64,000 nucleotides of DNA from JANQPX01 sp041398025 (GCA_041398025.1 JAWKVM010000005.1:124001-188000); one strand, 5' to 3'. Positions 1 to 10,700 are shown, counted from the first letter of the stretch. Notes: generated by a model from the letters alone, not told the origin. Program-made: numbers and translations.

Positions 1-270
1 CTTGCCGGTGTTGAACTGCATCACGGTCGGCGGCTCGCCGCCGATGATGCGGTTGATGCCGGCATTGCGCGCATTTTCGCCGATGGCGATCGCAGTGTCG
101 ATCCACTCGCCGCCGGCGTCGGTAAAGGCATCGGCAAACACCTTGACAGCCGCCGACTCGCCGCCGGACGTCCACCAGTGCAGCACCTCGGCTTTTTCCT
201 GCGCAACCGCCGCGCAGGAAAAGGCGACGGTCAGTGCGGTGGTCTGGATGAGTGTGCGAATCCTGATCAT
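1..270 (-). CDS. Sugar ABC transporter substrate-binding protein, 5' end only
   Basis: The first 90 codons of a minus-strand gene that leaves the window at base 1. It starts with a signal peptide (MIRIRTLIQTTALTVAF, then an Ala-rich cleavage region ending near AQEKAE). This is followed by VLHWWTSGGESAAVKVFADAF and a GGEPPTVMQFNTGK segment, which are typical of glucose/mannose-type family 1 solute-binding proteins. The product should be periplasmic and deliver a sugar to an ABC permease encoded beyond the window edge. The ATG at 268-270 is the only sensible start. The family call is good; the substrate is unknown. Confidence 0.8.
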   Translation of the reverse strand, partial: MIRIRTLIQTTALTVAFSCAAVAQEKAEVLHWWTSGGESAAVKVFADAFTDAGGEWIDTAIAIGENARNAGINRIIGGEPPTVMQFNTGK

Positions 271-650
271 GGTCAAGCAGCCCCCCTGATTGGTTAACAC
301 AAACCGTAACCGCTGCGGCGCGCGGCTGGCAAGGACAAGATAGGAACCGTTTTTGATTTCAGCATGATGGCGCTGCAGCGGCGCTCTTTGATGGCGTGTT
401 TTTACGCCCTGGAACGTCACCTCCCGGTCGGGCATGAGCGCATCGGGAGATGGCCAGCACTGCTCTTTCGCGCGGATGAGTAAAACCTGCCTAAAAAGTA
501 GAAAATCTGCTCAAAAAGTCATCACTCCGAGAATCCGACAGGTCCTTTGAGCGGACCTAGTTATGCTGGAGAAGCGTTTCCCGAATGACGCGCTGGTTTT
601 TAGGTCTGGTAACTGCTAGGGCTTTGCGTACAACAAAGGAATCAGGCTTC
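271..650. other. Divergent intergenic region
   Basis: About 380 bases between the sugar-binding protein gene (leftward) and the ATP-grasp gene (rightward). I see no gene here. The stretch around 480-525 is A-rich compared with its surroundings and holds a pair of direct repeats listed separately. An in-frame ATG at 585 would lengthen the ATP-grasp protein by 22 residues, but that extension looks unlike the family. Confidence 0.6.
487..519 (+). repeat. Two 13-base direct repeats 20 bases apart
   Basis: CTGCCTAAAAAGT (487-499) and CTGCTCAAAAAGT (507-519) match at 11 of 13 positions and are offset by exactly 20 bases, about two helical turns. They lie about 130 bases upstream of the ATP-grasp start at 651. 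Such phased repeats often bind a dimeric activator or response regulator; that role is inference. Confidence 0.5.
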
Positions 651-2111
651 ATGGTGGAGGCGCGTATCGTCGAACGGCAAGGCATGTTCAAGGACTACGA
701 TCCCGCCGGCTTCTATTGCGAAATGCTGGGTGCGGCCGGCACGGGCCTCGCGCATACGGAGGCGCTGCGCCAGCGTATCGATCGGCTGAAGCTGAAGGCG
801 CTGCAGCGTCGGGCCGCCGACACCGAACGCGAACTGTACAATCTCGGCATCACCTTCACCATCTACTCGCAGAAGGACTCGATCGACCGCATCCTGCCGT
901 TCGATGTCATCCCGCGCGTGATCGCGGCTCACGAATGGGCGGCCATGGAAGAGGGGCTGGTGCAGCGTCTGACGGCGATGAACCTGTTCCTCCGGGACAT
1001 CTACCACGATCAGAAGATCCTGAAGGACGGTGTGGTCCCGGCAGAGCTGGTGCTGAAGAATACCAACTACCGCCCGGAAATGGAGGGTGTCGACCTCAGG
1101 CACGGCACCTACATCCACATCTGCGGCGTCGACATCATCCGCGATCAGGAAGGCCAATTTCGTGTGCTCGAGGACAATGGACGCACGCCGTCCGGTGTCT
1201 CCTACGTGGTCGAGAACCGTCATCTGATGTTCCGCGCCTTTCCTGATCTGGTGGAGGGCTTCGGCATCCGCCCGGTCTCGACCTACGGGCTGCATCTGCG
1301 GGACGCCATGGCGGAGATCGCCCCGGAGGGCATCGACGATCCGCAGATCGTGCTGCTCTCGCCCGGCGCCTTCAACTCCGCCTATTTCGAGCATGTGTTC
1401 CTCGCGCGCGAGATGGGTGTGCCGCTGGTCGAGGGCCAGGATCTGATCGTCGAGGACGACCAGGTGATGATGAAGACCACGGCCGGACGCAAGCGGGTTG
1501 ACGTCATCTACCGGCGGATCAACGACGATTTCCTCGATCCGGAAGTGTTCGAGCCGAGCAGCCTGCTGGGCGTGCCCGGGCTGATGCGGGTCTATCGCAA
1601 GGGCAGGGTGGCGCTCGCCAACGCGGTCGGCACCGGGGTCGCCGACGACAAGGCGGTCTACGCCTACATGCCGCGCATCATCAAATACTATCTCGACCAG
1701 GAGCCGATCCTGCCCAATGTCGAGACCATGATTTGCCGGGAAAAGGAGGCGCTCGCCTACACCCTCGACAATCTGAAGGATCTGGTGGTGAAGCCCGTCG
1801 GCGAATCCGGCGGCTACGGCATCACCGTGGGCCCGAAGTCGAGCGCCGAGGAGCTGGAAGCCTGCCGCAAGCAGCTCCTCGCCAAGCCCGAAAATTTCAT
1901 CAGCCAGCCGACCATCGGCCTTTCGGTCTGCCCGACCCTGACCACCAACGGTCTCCGGCCGCGGCATGTCGATCTCAGGCCGTTTCTGATCACCGGCTCC
2001 AGCACCTGGGTGCTGCCGGGCGGTCTGACGCGGGTTGCGCTGAAACGCGGATCGCTCGTGGTGAATTCTTCCCAGGGCGGCGGCACGAAGGATACCTGGG
2101 TCCTTGAGTAA
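651..2111 (+). CDS. Circularly permuted ATP-grasp protein (stand-alone copy)
   Basis: A 486-residue protein of the circularly permuted ATP-grasp type (DUF404/DUF407), a family predicted to form amide bonds between a carboxylate and an amine at the cost of ATP. Its middle part (YIHICGVDIIRDQEGQFRVLEDNGRTPSGVSY, split here by conserved D and N residues) and the C-terminal KPVGESGGYG and QGGGTKDTWVL are hallmarks of the family. I chose ATG 651 because AAGGA lies about 10 bases upstream and the protein then starts like its relatives. The stop overlaps the next gene by 8 bases, so the two are probably translationally coupled. It is homologous to the N-terminal half of the fused protein at 5134-7731. 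The substrate is unknown. Confidence 0.85.
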   Translation: MVEARIVERQGMFKDYDPAGFYCEMLGAAGTGLAHTEALRQRIDRLKLKALQRRAADTERELYNLGITFTIYSQKDSIDRILPFDVIPRVIAAHEWAAMEEGLVQRLTAMNLFLRDIYHDQKILKDGVVPAELVLKNTNYRPEMEGVDLRHGTYIHICGVDIIRDQEGQFRVLEDNGRTPSGVSYVVENRHLMFRAFPDLVEGFGIRPVSTYGLHLRDAMAEIAPEGIDDPQIVLLSPGAFNSAYFEHVFLAREMGVPLVEGQDLIVEDDQVMMKTTAGRKRVDVIYRRINDDFLDPEVFEPSSLLGVPGLMRVYRKGRVALANAVGTGVADDKAVYAYMPRIIKYYLDQEPILPNVETMICREKEALAYTLDNLKDLVVKPVGESGGYGITVGPKSSAEELEACRKQLLAKPENFISQPTIGLSVCPTLTTNGLRPRHVDLRPFLITGSSTWVLPGGLTRVALKRGSLVVNSSQGGGTKDTWVLE

Positions 2112-3099
2112 CGGAAGCCTCCTCTCCCGATTTGCCGAGCACCATCTCTGGCTGGCGCGCTATGTCGAGCGCACCGAAAACCTCGCGCGCATTCTCGACG
2201 TCAACGAAACTTTCGCGCGGGACAATACCGGCGTTCAGGACTGGCTGCCGATCGTTCACCTCCACGCCGATGACGAGGCCTTCTTCGCCGAGCATCAGGA
2301 GGCCAGTGCCAAGGCGGTGGTCGAGTTCTATATCGCCGATCGTGACAATCCGAATTCGATCATCGAGTCCATACGTGCTGCGCGCGAGAACGCCCGCAGC
2401 CTGCGCCATCTGATCTCGATCGAGCTCTGGGCGCAGCTCAATGTCTTCTACGGCTGGCTCACTGACCTGAAGAAGCGCGATTACGATCTGCGCAACCTCT
2501 CGAAACTGTGCTCCAGGATCAAGGAGCAGTGCCAGCTTCATACCGGTATCGCCGAAGGCACGATGTTCCGGGACCAGGCCTTTGCCTTCTACAATCTCGG
2601 CAGGCAGATCGAGCGCGCGGACCAGCTGACCCGGCTGGTGGACATCAAGTATCACCGGCTACTCCCTAAAGTCAGCGACGTCGGCTCGGCGATCGACGTC
2701 AGCCAGTGGAACGCGCTGCTGCGCTCGGTCGCCGGCTACCAGGCGTTCCGGCGCACCCATCCGAGCGGCATGACGCCGGCCCTGGTCGCCGGCTTCCTCC
2801 TGTTCAATCCTGGCTTTCCGCGCTCGCTCGCGACCTGCGTCCGCGAGATCAGGCGTCTGGCCGATGCTCTCGCGGACGACCCTGGACTGGAAGGCAAACG
2901 CCTGCCTCCAGGGCCTCTCGAGCACCTGCAGGAGCAGACGATCCAGCCGATCGATCAGGTGATCGACCGGGGTCTGCACGAATTTCTGGACAAGGTGCAG
3001 CTCAACCTGATCGAGCTCGCCGAAGCGATCGGCAACACCTATTTCGACCAGTCGCCGCTCGACACCCAGACGCAAACCCAGACCCAGGGCGTCGCCTAA
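2104..3099 (+). CDS. Alpha-E domain protein (DUF403)
   Basis: A 331-residue alpha-helical protein of the alpha-E family, which almost always accompanies the permuted ATP-grasp enzymes. The start FAEHHLWLARYVERTENLAR is diagnostic, as are GRQIERADQLTRL and the basic FRRTHPSGMTP segment. It probably starts at a TTG inside the end of the ATP-grasp gene. The C-terminus ends in a short TQTQTQTQ-type run. The role is not established; it may be a scaffold or substrate-presenting partner of the ligase. The fused gene at 5134-7731 carries the same two domains in one chain. Confidence 0.85.
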   Translation: MSNGSLLSRFAEHHLWLARYVERTENLARILDVNETFARDNTGVQDWLPIVHLHADDEAFFAEHQEASAKAVVEFYIADRDNPNSIIESIRAARENARSLRHLISIELWAQLNVFYGWLTDLKKRDYDLRNLSKLCSRIKEQCQLHTGIAEGTMFRDQAFAFYNLGRQIERADQLTRLVDIKYHRLLPKVSDVGSAIDVSQWNALLRSVAGYQAFRRTHPSGMTPALVAGFLLFNPGFPRSLATCVREIRRLADALADDPGLEGKRLPPGPLEHLQEQTIQPIDQVIDRGLHEFLDKVQLNLIELAEAIGNTYFDQSPLDTQTQTQTQGVA

Positions 3100-3254
3100 A
3101 GCGCTGCGCTACCAGTAGCGTGTCGGGCCGCTGGTCACGCGCCGCTGGCGAGCGCCGATGACGGCGTGCAGCATTCGCCGACTCGTCCTATAAGGTGTCC
3201 GCCGTGCGGGGGAAGAGCCATGCGGCTGCCACGATGCGTTTTAGGTGAGACGGC

Positions 3255-4169
3255 ATGGACTATCAGCGCGTGCTCGACGAGATTGCCGATCAAATCCGGC
3301 CCGAGTTCGGCAAGGGTCAAGTCGCGAGCTACATCCCTGCGCTGAAACGCGTGTCACCCAAGAAATTCGGCATGGCGGTGGCGACGGTGGACGATCAGAC
3401 CTTCACGGTCGGCGATGCCGAAGAGCTGTTTTCCATCCAGAGCATCTCCAAGGTCTTCACCCTCTCCATGGCACTGAACGCGCTCGGCGCCGATCTCTGG
3501 CGGCGGGTCGGGCGCGAGCCGTCGGGCGATCCCTTCAACTCGTTGGTGCAGCTCGAGCATGAAAAGGGCGTGCCGCGCAATCCCTTCATCAATGCCGGTG
3601 CGCTCGTGGTGACCGACTGCCTGGTGTCCACCGCCGTCAACGCCAAGCGCCAGATCATCGACTTCGTGCGCAAGCGCTCCGGCAATCCTGATCTGCGCTA
3701 CGATCTCGAAGTGGCGCGCTCGGAAAAGGCGCATGGCAACCTCAATGCCGCCATGGCCTATTTCCTGAAGAGCCACGACAATCTCGCGGCCGATGTCGAG
3801 GCCGTGCTCGACGTCTATTTCCATCAATGCGCGCTCGCCATGTCCTGCCTCGATCTGGCGCGCGCCTTTCTCTATCTCGCCAATGAGGGCTGCTGTCCGG
3901 CTTCCGGCATCAAGGTGCATCAGGCCAGGCGCGCTAAGCGGATCAACGCGCTGATGATGACATCAGGGCTCTATGACAGCGTCGGCAATTTTGCCTTTCG
4001 TGTCGGCATGCCGGCAAAGAGCGGCGTGGGCGGCGGCATCGCCGGCGTGATCCCGCGCAAGCTGTCGGTGGTCGTCTGGTCGCCGGAGCTGGATCCGTCC
4101 GGCAATTCCCATGTCGGCACCAAGGCGCTCGAACTGTTCACCACCAAGACGCGGCTCTCGGTGTTCTAG
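3255..4169 (+). CDS. glsA: Glutaminase A
   Basis: A 304-residue serine-dependent beta-lactamase-fold glutaminase, which hydrolyses L-glutamine to glutamate and ammonia in the cytoplasm. The S-x-x-K catalytic pair is at Ser63/Lys66 in FSIQSISKVF. NPFINAGALVV, YFLKSHDN and the late SGVGGGIAGVIP segment are conserved family blocks. Length is normal. It sits between the two ATP-grasp/alpha-E sets, with 155 bases separating it from the upstream pair, and runs convergently into the transglutaminase gene only 13 bases away. Its position suggests, but does not prove, a link to glutamate or ammonia supply for the neighbouring ligases. Confidence 0.92.
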   Translation: MDYQRVLDEIADQIRPEFGKGQVASYIPALKRVSPKKFGMAVATVDDQTFTVGDAEELFSIQSISKVFTLSMALNALGADLWRRVGREPSGDPFNSLVQLEHEKGVPRNPFINAGALVVTDCLVSTAVNAKRQIIDFVRKRSGNPDLRYDLEVARSEKAHGNLNAAMAYFLKSHDNLAADVEAVLDVYFHQCALAMSCLDLARAFLYLANEGCCPASGIKVHQARRAKRINALMMTSGLYDSVGNFAFRVGMPAKSGVGGGIAGVIPRKLSVVVWSPELDPSGNSHVGTKALELFTTKTRLSVF

Positions 4170-4182
4170 GCGTTTGGCCATC

Positions 4183-5082
4183 TCAGCCCCGGCCGTTCTG
4201 CCTGGAACTCTGCAGCGGGCGCACGTCCACCGCCACCTTCACCTCGTGCTCGCCGCCGCCGACCATCACACCGTTGACCGGGCTGACGTCGCCGTAGTCT
4301 CGCCCCCAGGCAAGCGTGATATGTTCGTCACCCGGGATGAGATCGTTGGTCGGGTCGAGATCGACCCAGCCATGGCCAGGGCACCAGACCGACAGCCAGG
4401 CATGGGACGCATCGGCACCGGTCAGCTTCTCCTTGCCCTCGGGCGGATGGGTGAGGAGATAGCCGCTGACATAGCGCGCCGGCAGGCCGAGTTTTCTGAG
4501 GCACGCGATCTGCAAATGAGCAAAATCCTGGCAGACGCCGCGCTTCAGACGCATCGCCTCGTCGACCGGTGTCGACACGTCGGTGGCGCTGCCGTCATAG
4601 GTGAAGTCGTTGAAGATCCGCTTGGTGAGATCGCGCGCTGCGTCGAGCACCGGACGGCCCGGCGCAAAGGACTCTCGCGCGTAGTCCTCGACCTCGTCGC
4701 CCGCCTTGGTGAAAGGTGAGACGAACATGAACTGTGCAATGTCGAGCATCGGCTTCGAGCTGTCGGCTCTGACCGCGGCCGCGACCTGATCCCAGGGCAT
4801 GGTCGCGGCGGGCTCGGGCGGGGTCACGGGTGCCACATCGATCAGGCTGCGCGCCCTGATCGTCAGTTTCTCATGCGGGGCCTGGACCACGATGAAGGTG
4901 GTGGGATTGCCGAAATAGTCGCTGCCGGCCTGATTGACCGCTGGCGCCGGATCGATCACTAGGCGGCTCTGGTGACTGATCTGGAAGGTGCAGGCGCGGG
5001 GCGTCAGATGCAGCAGGTGATGGGAGATCGACACAGGCTGGCTGTAGTCGAACTCAGTCACGTGGCTGACGTCGTACCTCAC
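4183..5082 (-). CDS. Transglutaminase-like cysteine protease-fold protein
   Basis: A 299-residue protein with the bacterial transglutaminase-like N-terminal beta domain (MRYDVSHVTEFDYSQPVSIS) followed by the papain-like core. The catalytic Cys is in LKRGVCQDFAHL, the His in ASHAWLSVWCPGHGW and the Asp in WVDLDPTND. Proteins of this kind accompany permuted ATP-grasp and alpha-E proteins and may cleave or transfer amide bonds. It is the last gene of the leftward trio that starts at 11094, 51 bases after the fused ligase gene. No signal peptide is seen, so it should be cytoplasmic. Confidence 0.88.
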   Translation of the reverse strand: MRYDVSHVTEFDYSQPVSISHHLLHLTPRACTFQISHQSRLVIDPAPAVNQAGSDYFGNPTTFIVVQAPHEKLTIRARSLIDVAPVTPPEPAATMPWDQVAAAVRADSSKPMLDIAQFMFVSPFTKAGDEVEDYARESFAPGRPVLDAARDLTKRIFNDFTYDGSATDVSTPVDEAMRLKRGVCQDFAHLQIACLRKLGLPARYVSGYLLTHPPEGKEKLTGADASHAWLSVWCPGHGWVDLDPTNDLIPGDEHITLAWGRDYGDVSPVNGVMVGGGEHEVKVAVDVRPLQSSRQNGRG

Positions 5083-5133
5083 GCTGATTCTCTCACCTCT
5101 CGGCCTTGTCGGCCGCGCTTCGTTGTCAAACGC

Positions 5134-7731
5134 TCAAGGCGCCGAGCCAAGCCAGATCGGTCCGGAGCGGCCGAGCGGTTCGGCATGGCTGAAATAATGC
5201 CGGGTCACGGCGTCCGAGATCGCGCCCAGGTCCGATTCGACCGCGGCCATCAGTTCGATCAGCGCCTTTCTCTCGCGCCGCCGATCCACCGCCTGACCGA
5301 GCTCCTTCAGATCTGCGAGATCGATCTTCGCCTGCAGTCGGTTGAGCTGCTGCTGCTCGTCGCTCAGCCCGGCCTGCTCGGCGGCACGCGGCAAAGCTGC
5401 CAGGTGATCGGTCAGACGGTCGAGCTGGAACACCACCGAACGCGGATTGGTGTCGTCGATCAGCAGCAGGTCGATCACCAGAAAAGCCTGAGGATCGGCG
5501 AGGTAGCGGGTCTGGTAGGTGATGCTGCTGTCGGCGAGCTGCAGCAGGATGTTGAGCGCGGTGCCCTCCGCAGGTCCGCCGCGCCCGGCGAGTCCCTCGA
5601 TCAGCTTCGCCAGAAGCCGGGCGCGCTCCAGCCGTCGGCCCATGTCGAGCAGGCGCCAGCCGAAGCCGCGGGTCATGTTCTCCATCTGCATGCCCGACAG
5701 AGCGGCCAGCATCCTGAGCGCCTGGCTGAGCAGATGCAGGGTCGCATCGACCTCGTGGTTCGATTGCTGCCGATAGCCCTCGATCCTGGACTGCAGATCC
5801 TGCAAAATGCGCCAGGAATCGCCGGACAGCCGCTCGCGCACCGAAGCCGCGGTGCGCCTGAGATTGCTGACCAGCGTGCCGATGCCGTTGATCGCCTCGG
5901 GATCGAACACCAGGAACGAGAGGTCGCGCTCGCTCATGTCGCTGCCGCGTCCGCCGACCCTCTTCGCTGTGGGCTTGGCGAGATGGCCGTGGTCGACCAT
6001 CAGGTCAAGCAGCGCTGCGCGCACCGTGGCGTCGTCGTCGGCATAGTCTCCGACGATGCGCATCAGCAGTGCGCGCAGCAGGCGCACGCCGCCCTCCATG
6101 CGCTCGGCGTAGCGTCCGAGCCAGAAGAGATTGTCGGCCGCGCGGCTCGGAACGTCCTGGCCGCCGCGCTTCGGTGCCTGGCGCTGCTCTGCCTGGGAGA
6201 GGCGGCTGAAAGCGGTCATGGGGCCGTCGGTGAGGATCCAGGTGTCCTTGCTCGCCTCGCCCTGACGCATGAACACCGCCTGCGCGTCCGGATGTTCCGA
6301 CGTCCGGGTCAGGCCACCTGGCATGACGCGGTAGCTGTCGCCATGGGCGGCGAGGTAGACGCGCAGCGCGATCGGCTGCGGCTGCAGCTGCCCGTCCTGC
6401 CAACCCGGCGCGGTCGAGAGCGTCACCAGATCCTGGCCGATGAAGTCCTCGCCATGCCGTCCGATACGCTCGGCGAGATCGGCGCGCGCGTCAGCGTCCA
6501 GATTGGCGCCGATCACCTGCGCCGGCATGTCCTGCATGATCGAGCGCGAGGCAAAGGTCGGCCGGATGACCAGCTTGTCCATGTTGCCGAGCACGAAGGA
6601 CCTGCCGTCCTCGGAACCGCACCACCAGGTCGCGGTCTGCGGCAGCATGAGATCTTCGTCGAGCAGCTTGCGCGACAGGTTGGGCAGGAAGTTCATCAGC
6701 GCGTCGCATTCCATCAGGCCGCTGCCGAGCGCGTTGACGATCGTGACCTGGCCGGCGCGCAGCGCCTCGACAATACCCGGAATGCCGTTGAGCCCGCCCG
6801 ACTGCAGGGACAGCGGATCGTAGTTCTCTGCCTCCACCCGGCGCCAGATCATGTGCACCGGCTGGAGGCCGGTCAGGGTCTTCAGGAACACGCGCTGGTC
6901 ACGCACGGTGAGATCCGCAGCTTCGACCAGCGGCAGGCCGAGATAGCGTGCGAGATAGGCGTGCTCGAAATAGGTCTCCGCGGTCGGGCCGGGCGAGTGG
7001 ATGACGATTCGTGGATCGTCGCTCGCGATCATGCCGATCAGGTCGTCGCGGAAGGTCTGGAAGAACGCCGCCAGCCGCTCCACCCGGCAGTCCCGGAACA
7101 GCTCGGGCAGGGTGCGCGCCATGATCACCCGGTTCTCGAGCGCATAGCCGGCGCCGACCGGCGCCTGGGTGCGGTCGCTCAGCACCCACCAGCGGCCGTC
7201 CGGTCCGCGCGCGAGATCGATCGCGAGAAAATGCAGATAGATGCCCTTGGGCACCTCGATGCCGTGAACCGGCCGGAGGAACTGGTTGTTGCCGAACACC
7301 AGGGCCGGGGGAAGCGCCCCTTCGGTCAGCAGTCGCTGCTCGCCATAGAGATCGGCGAGGATCGCGTTCAGCAGCCTCGCCCGCTGAATCAGCCCCTCCT
7401 CGAGCTGACGCCACTCGGCAGGGGCGATCACCAGCGGGATCGGATCGAGGCGCCAGGGCCGGTCCTCGCCGCTCGGGTCGCCATGCACGTTGTAGGTGAC
7501 CCCGTAGTCGCGCACCAGCCGCTCGGCCGAGGTCCAGGCCTTGGCGATCTCCGCGTCCGACATGGTCGCGAGACCCGCGAGAAACGTCCTCCAGTGCGGC
7601 CTTATCCTGCCATGGCCGTCCACCAGCTCGTCATAGACCCGATCGTCGCCCTCATAATTCTTGTGCAAGCGATCGTTCGCCTCATCGGCTGTTGGAGAAT
7701 TGACGTCGGTCGACTGGTTCAAGGGGGCCAT
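5134..7731 (-). CDS. Fused circularly permuted ATP-grasp / alpha-E protein
   Basis: An 865-residue protein whose first ~490 residues are a permuted ATP-grasp domain (conserved IYLHFLAIDLARGPDGRW, ALENRVIMART, FEHAYLARYLGLPLVE and SKDTWILT) and whose remaining ~370 residues are an alpha-E domain (DNLFWLGRYAERMEGGVRL, LDMGRRLERARLL). It is thus a one-chain version of the split pair at 651-3099. It is separated from the DUF2126 transglutaminase gene by 3 bases and forms an operon with it and with the shorter transglutaminase. It is probably an amide ligase with unknown substrate. Confidence 0.88.
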   Translation of the reverse strand: MAPLNQSTDVNSPTADEANDRLHKNYEGDDRVYDELVDGHGRIRPHWRTFLAGLATMSDAEIAKAWTSAERLVRDYGVTYNVHGDPSGEDRPWRLDPIPLVIAPAEWRQLEEGLIQRARLLNAILADLYGEQRLLTEGALPPALVFGNNQFLRPVHGIEVPKGIYLHFLAIDLARGPDGRWWVLSDRTQAPVGAGYALENRVIMARTLPELFRDCRVERLAAFFQTFRDDLIGMIASDDPRIVIHSPGPTAETYFEHAYLARYLGLPLVEAADLTVRDQRVFLKTLTGLQPVHMIWRRVEAENYDPLSLQSGGLNGIPGIVEALRAGQVTIVNALGSGLMECDALMNFLPNLSRKLLDEDLMLPQTATWWCGSEDGRSFVLGNMDKLVIRPTFASRSIMQDMPAQVIGANLDADARADLAERIGRHGEDFIGQDLVTLSTAPGWQDGQLQPQPIALRVYLAAHGDSYRVMPGGLTRTSEHPDAQAVFMRQGEASKDTWILTDGPMTAFSRLSQAEQRQAPKRGGQDVPSRAADNLFWLGRYAERMEGGVRLLRALLMRIVGDYADDDATVRAALLDLMVDHGHLAKPTAKRVGGRGSDMSERDLSFLVFDPEAINGIGTLVSNLRRTAASVRERLSGDSWRILQDLQSRIEGYRQQSNHEVDATLHLLSQALRMLAALSGMQMENMTRGFGWRLLDMGRRLERARLLAKLIEGLAGRGGPAEGTALNILLQLADSSITYQTRYLADPQAFLVIDLLLIDDTNPRSVVFQLDRLTDHLAALPRAAEQAGLSDEQQQLNRLQAKIDLADLKELGQAVDRRRERKALIELMAAVESDLGAISDAVTRHYFSHAEPLGRSGPIWLGSAP

Positions 7732-7734
7732 CCA

Positions 7735-10700
7735 TCATCGGTCTGCCGCACGCACGCTATCGGAAGACCATCTTAAATCCAACGTCAAAGGAAATTCATC
7801 CCTTGATTGATTGCGCGGCTCATTATAGCGCCCAGGTGTGTGCCCGATGCCAAAGAATCGGGCAAGCCGCCGGCTCTCGGCTTCATAGGCGTTGACCGGG
7901 AAATGTTCGAAATTGCGTCCGCCCGGATGGGCCGCGTGATAGGTGCAGCCCGCGACCGCGCGCTTGTTCCATCGATCGTAGAGATCAAACACCAAAGGCG
8001 TGTTCACGCCGATGGTCGGGTGCAGGCAGGACGGCGGCTGCCAGGCGCGAAAACGCACGCCCGCCACCGCCTCGCCCTCGCGCCCGGTCGAGCGCAGCGG
8101 CACCCGCTCGCCATTGCAGGCGACGATGTAGCGCTGATCGGTCAGCCCGCTCACCTTGACCTGCACCCGCTCCACCGAGCTGTCGACGAAGCGCACCGTG
8201 CCGCCGACCGCACCCTCCTCGCCGAGCACGTGCCAGGGCTCCAGCGCCTGGCGGATCTCGATCTCGACATCGCCGAATTCGACCTTGCCGTAGACGGGAA
8301 AACGGAATTCGAAATGCGGGAGGAACCACGCTGCATCCAGGTCATAGCCGTGGGCCTGCATGTCGCCGATCACGTCCTCCAGATCCTGCCAGACATAATG
8401 CGGCAGCATGTAGCGGTCATGCAGCGAGGTGCCGAAGCGTACGAAGGACCCCTCATAGGGCTCCTTCCAGAAGCGCAGGATCAGGGCGCGCAGCAGAAGC
8501 TGCTGGGTCAGGCTCATGCGCGCATGCGGCGGCATCTCGAAGGCGCGGAACTCGATCAGCCCGAGCCGGCCGGTCGGCCCGTCGGGCGAATAGAGCTTGT
8601 CGATGCAGATCTCCGCCCGGTGGGTATTGCCGCTGACATCCACCAGCAGATGCCGAAACAGCCGATCCACCAACCACGGCGGCGGTGGCGGGGCGCCACG
8701 GCCTTCACTTTGGGTTTCGTCACCTCCGGGCGACGGGACCTGGGCGATGGCGAGCTCGAGTTCGTGCAGGGCGTCGTGGCGCGCTTCGTCGATGCGCGGG
8801 GCCTGGCTGGTGGGACCGATGAACAGGCCGGAGAACAGGTAGGAGAGGGAAGGGTGGTGCTGCCAGTAGAGGATCAGACTCTTCAACAGATCCGGGCGGC
8901 GCAGGAAGGGGCTGTCCGCGGGCGTCGCGCCGCCGACCACCACGTGATTGCCGCCGCCGGTGCCGGTATGTCGGCCGTCCAGCATGAACTTTTCCGTGCC
9001 CAGCCGGGTGAAATGCGCGTCCTCATAGATCCCCTCGGTGATCGCCTTCATCTCCTCCCAGCTATGCGCGGGCTGGATGTTGACCTCGATCACCCCCGGG
9101 TCCGGCGCCACCTTGATCACGTTCAGACGCGGGTCGTTGGGCGGGGAATAGCCTTCGATATGAACCTTCAGACCCAGCTCCTCGGCGCTGTCCTCGACCG
9201 TCGCCAGCAGCTCCAGATAGTCCTCCAGCGTTTCGGTCGGCGGCATGAACACGCAGAGCTTGCCGCCCCTCGGCTCCACCACTAGCGCCGTGCGCACGAA
9301 ACCGTGGCCGCGGCCGCCGACCGACTGCGGCGTCAGCGCCTGACGTGGCGCGTGAGCGCTGTTGTCCTCACGCCGATAGGCCTGATGCATCGCATCCGGA
9401 TCGGGCAGGTCGCCCCGCTCCTCGAACGGATCGGTCGGGATGATATAGGGGTAGTCGCTGGACGCGATATAGGGCAGCGAGTCCAGCGGCAGGCGCAGCC
9501 CCACCGGCGAGTCGCCCGGTGTCAGCAGCAGGCGGCCTGCCCGCGTCGACCAGGCTTCGGACAGCCAGCCGCGCCCAGCCTTCGCCTGCCAGCGCTGCAC
9601 CGGCAAGACATATCCCGTGGGATTGCCGAGCCCATGCTTGAACACCCTTGCCAGCCGCGCCCGTTCCATCGGATCGTCGAGCTTGGAGTCTAACGGATCG
9701 AGATTTTCCGGAAGCTGATGCTCGCGCGTGATGAAGTGCATCGGGTCCTCGAAGGCGGAATGCACCGCCTTCGTCTCCAGCCCGAGGGAGGAGGCGATCG
9801 TCTTGGTGAGCGTTTCGGCTTCATCGATGCTCGCCTGCTCCTCCGACTTCTCCCCGGCGACCAGATCCGGATTTCGCCAGATCGGCTTGCCGTCGCGCCG
9901 CCAGTACAGGGAAAAGGTCCAGCGCGGCAGCTGCTCGCCCGGATACCATTTGCCCTGGCCGAAATGCAGAAACCCGCCGGGCGCGAAACGTTCTTGAAAG
10001 CGCCGGATCAACTCCTCGGCGAGCGGGCGCTTGGTCGGACCGACCGCCGCGGTATTCCACTCTTCCCCGTTCGGATGATCGATCGCGACGAAGGTCGGCT
10101 CCCCGCCCATGGTCAGGCGCACGTCCTCGGCGACCAGATCCGCATCGATCGCGGCCCCGAGTTCGTCGATCGCCGCCCACTGCTCGTCGCTATAGGGCTT
10201 GGTCACCCTCGGTGTCTCGCGCAGGCGCGTGATCGCCATCTCGACGTCGAACGCGACCTCGGAGCGCTCCACCGCACCGGTGATCGGCGCCGCACTCCTC
10301 GGTTCCGGCGTCGCCGCGAGCGGAATATGCCCCTCGCCCGCGAGCAGACCCGAAGTCGGATCCAGCCCGACCCAGCCCGCCCCCGGCAGATAGACCTCGG
10401 TCCAGGCATGCAGATCGGTGAAATCCGTCTCGGGGCCGGAGGGCCCGTCCAGCGATTTCACGTCTGGCGTGAGCTGGATCAGATAACCGGAGACGAAGCG
10501 CGCGGCGAGGCCGAGATGGCGAAGGATCTGCACCAGGAGCCAGCCGCTGTCCCGGCAGGAGCCCTTGCCCAAGGTGAGCGTCTCCTCCGGCGTCTGCACG
10601 CCCGGCTCCATGCGGATCAGATAGGCGATCTCCTGCTGCAGCCTGGCGTTCAGCGCCACCAGAAAATCCACCGTGCCCATCGCTTCGCGCGGCACGCTGT

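Noticed and set aside
343..368. GGAAC near 343 as another stress promoter
   Set aside because: No CGTT at the 16-17 base spacing; the same failure applies to GGAAC near 413 and 21774 and to the minus-strand GGAAC at 22928-22924.
4972..7776. A 934-codon open frame on the plus strand opposite the fused ATP-grasp gene
   Set aside because: It lies entirely antisense to clearly recognisable genes, has the Arg/His/Gln-rich composition of a GC-rich shadow frame and no family motif.
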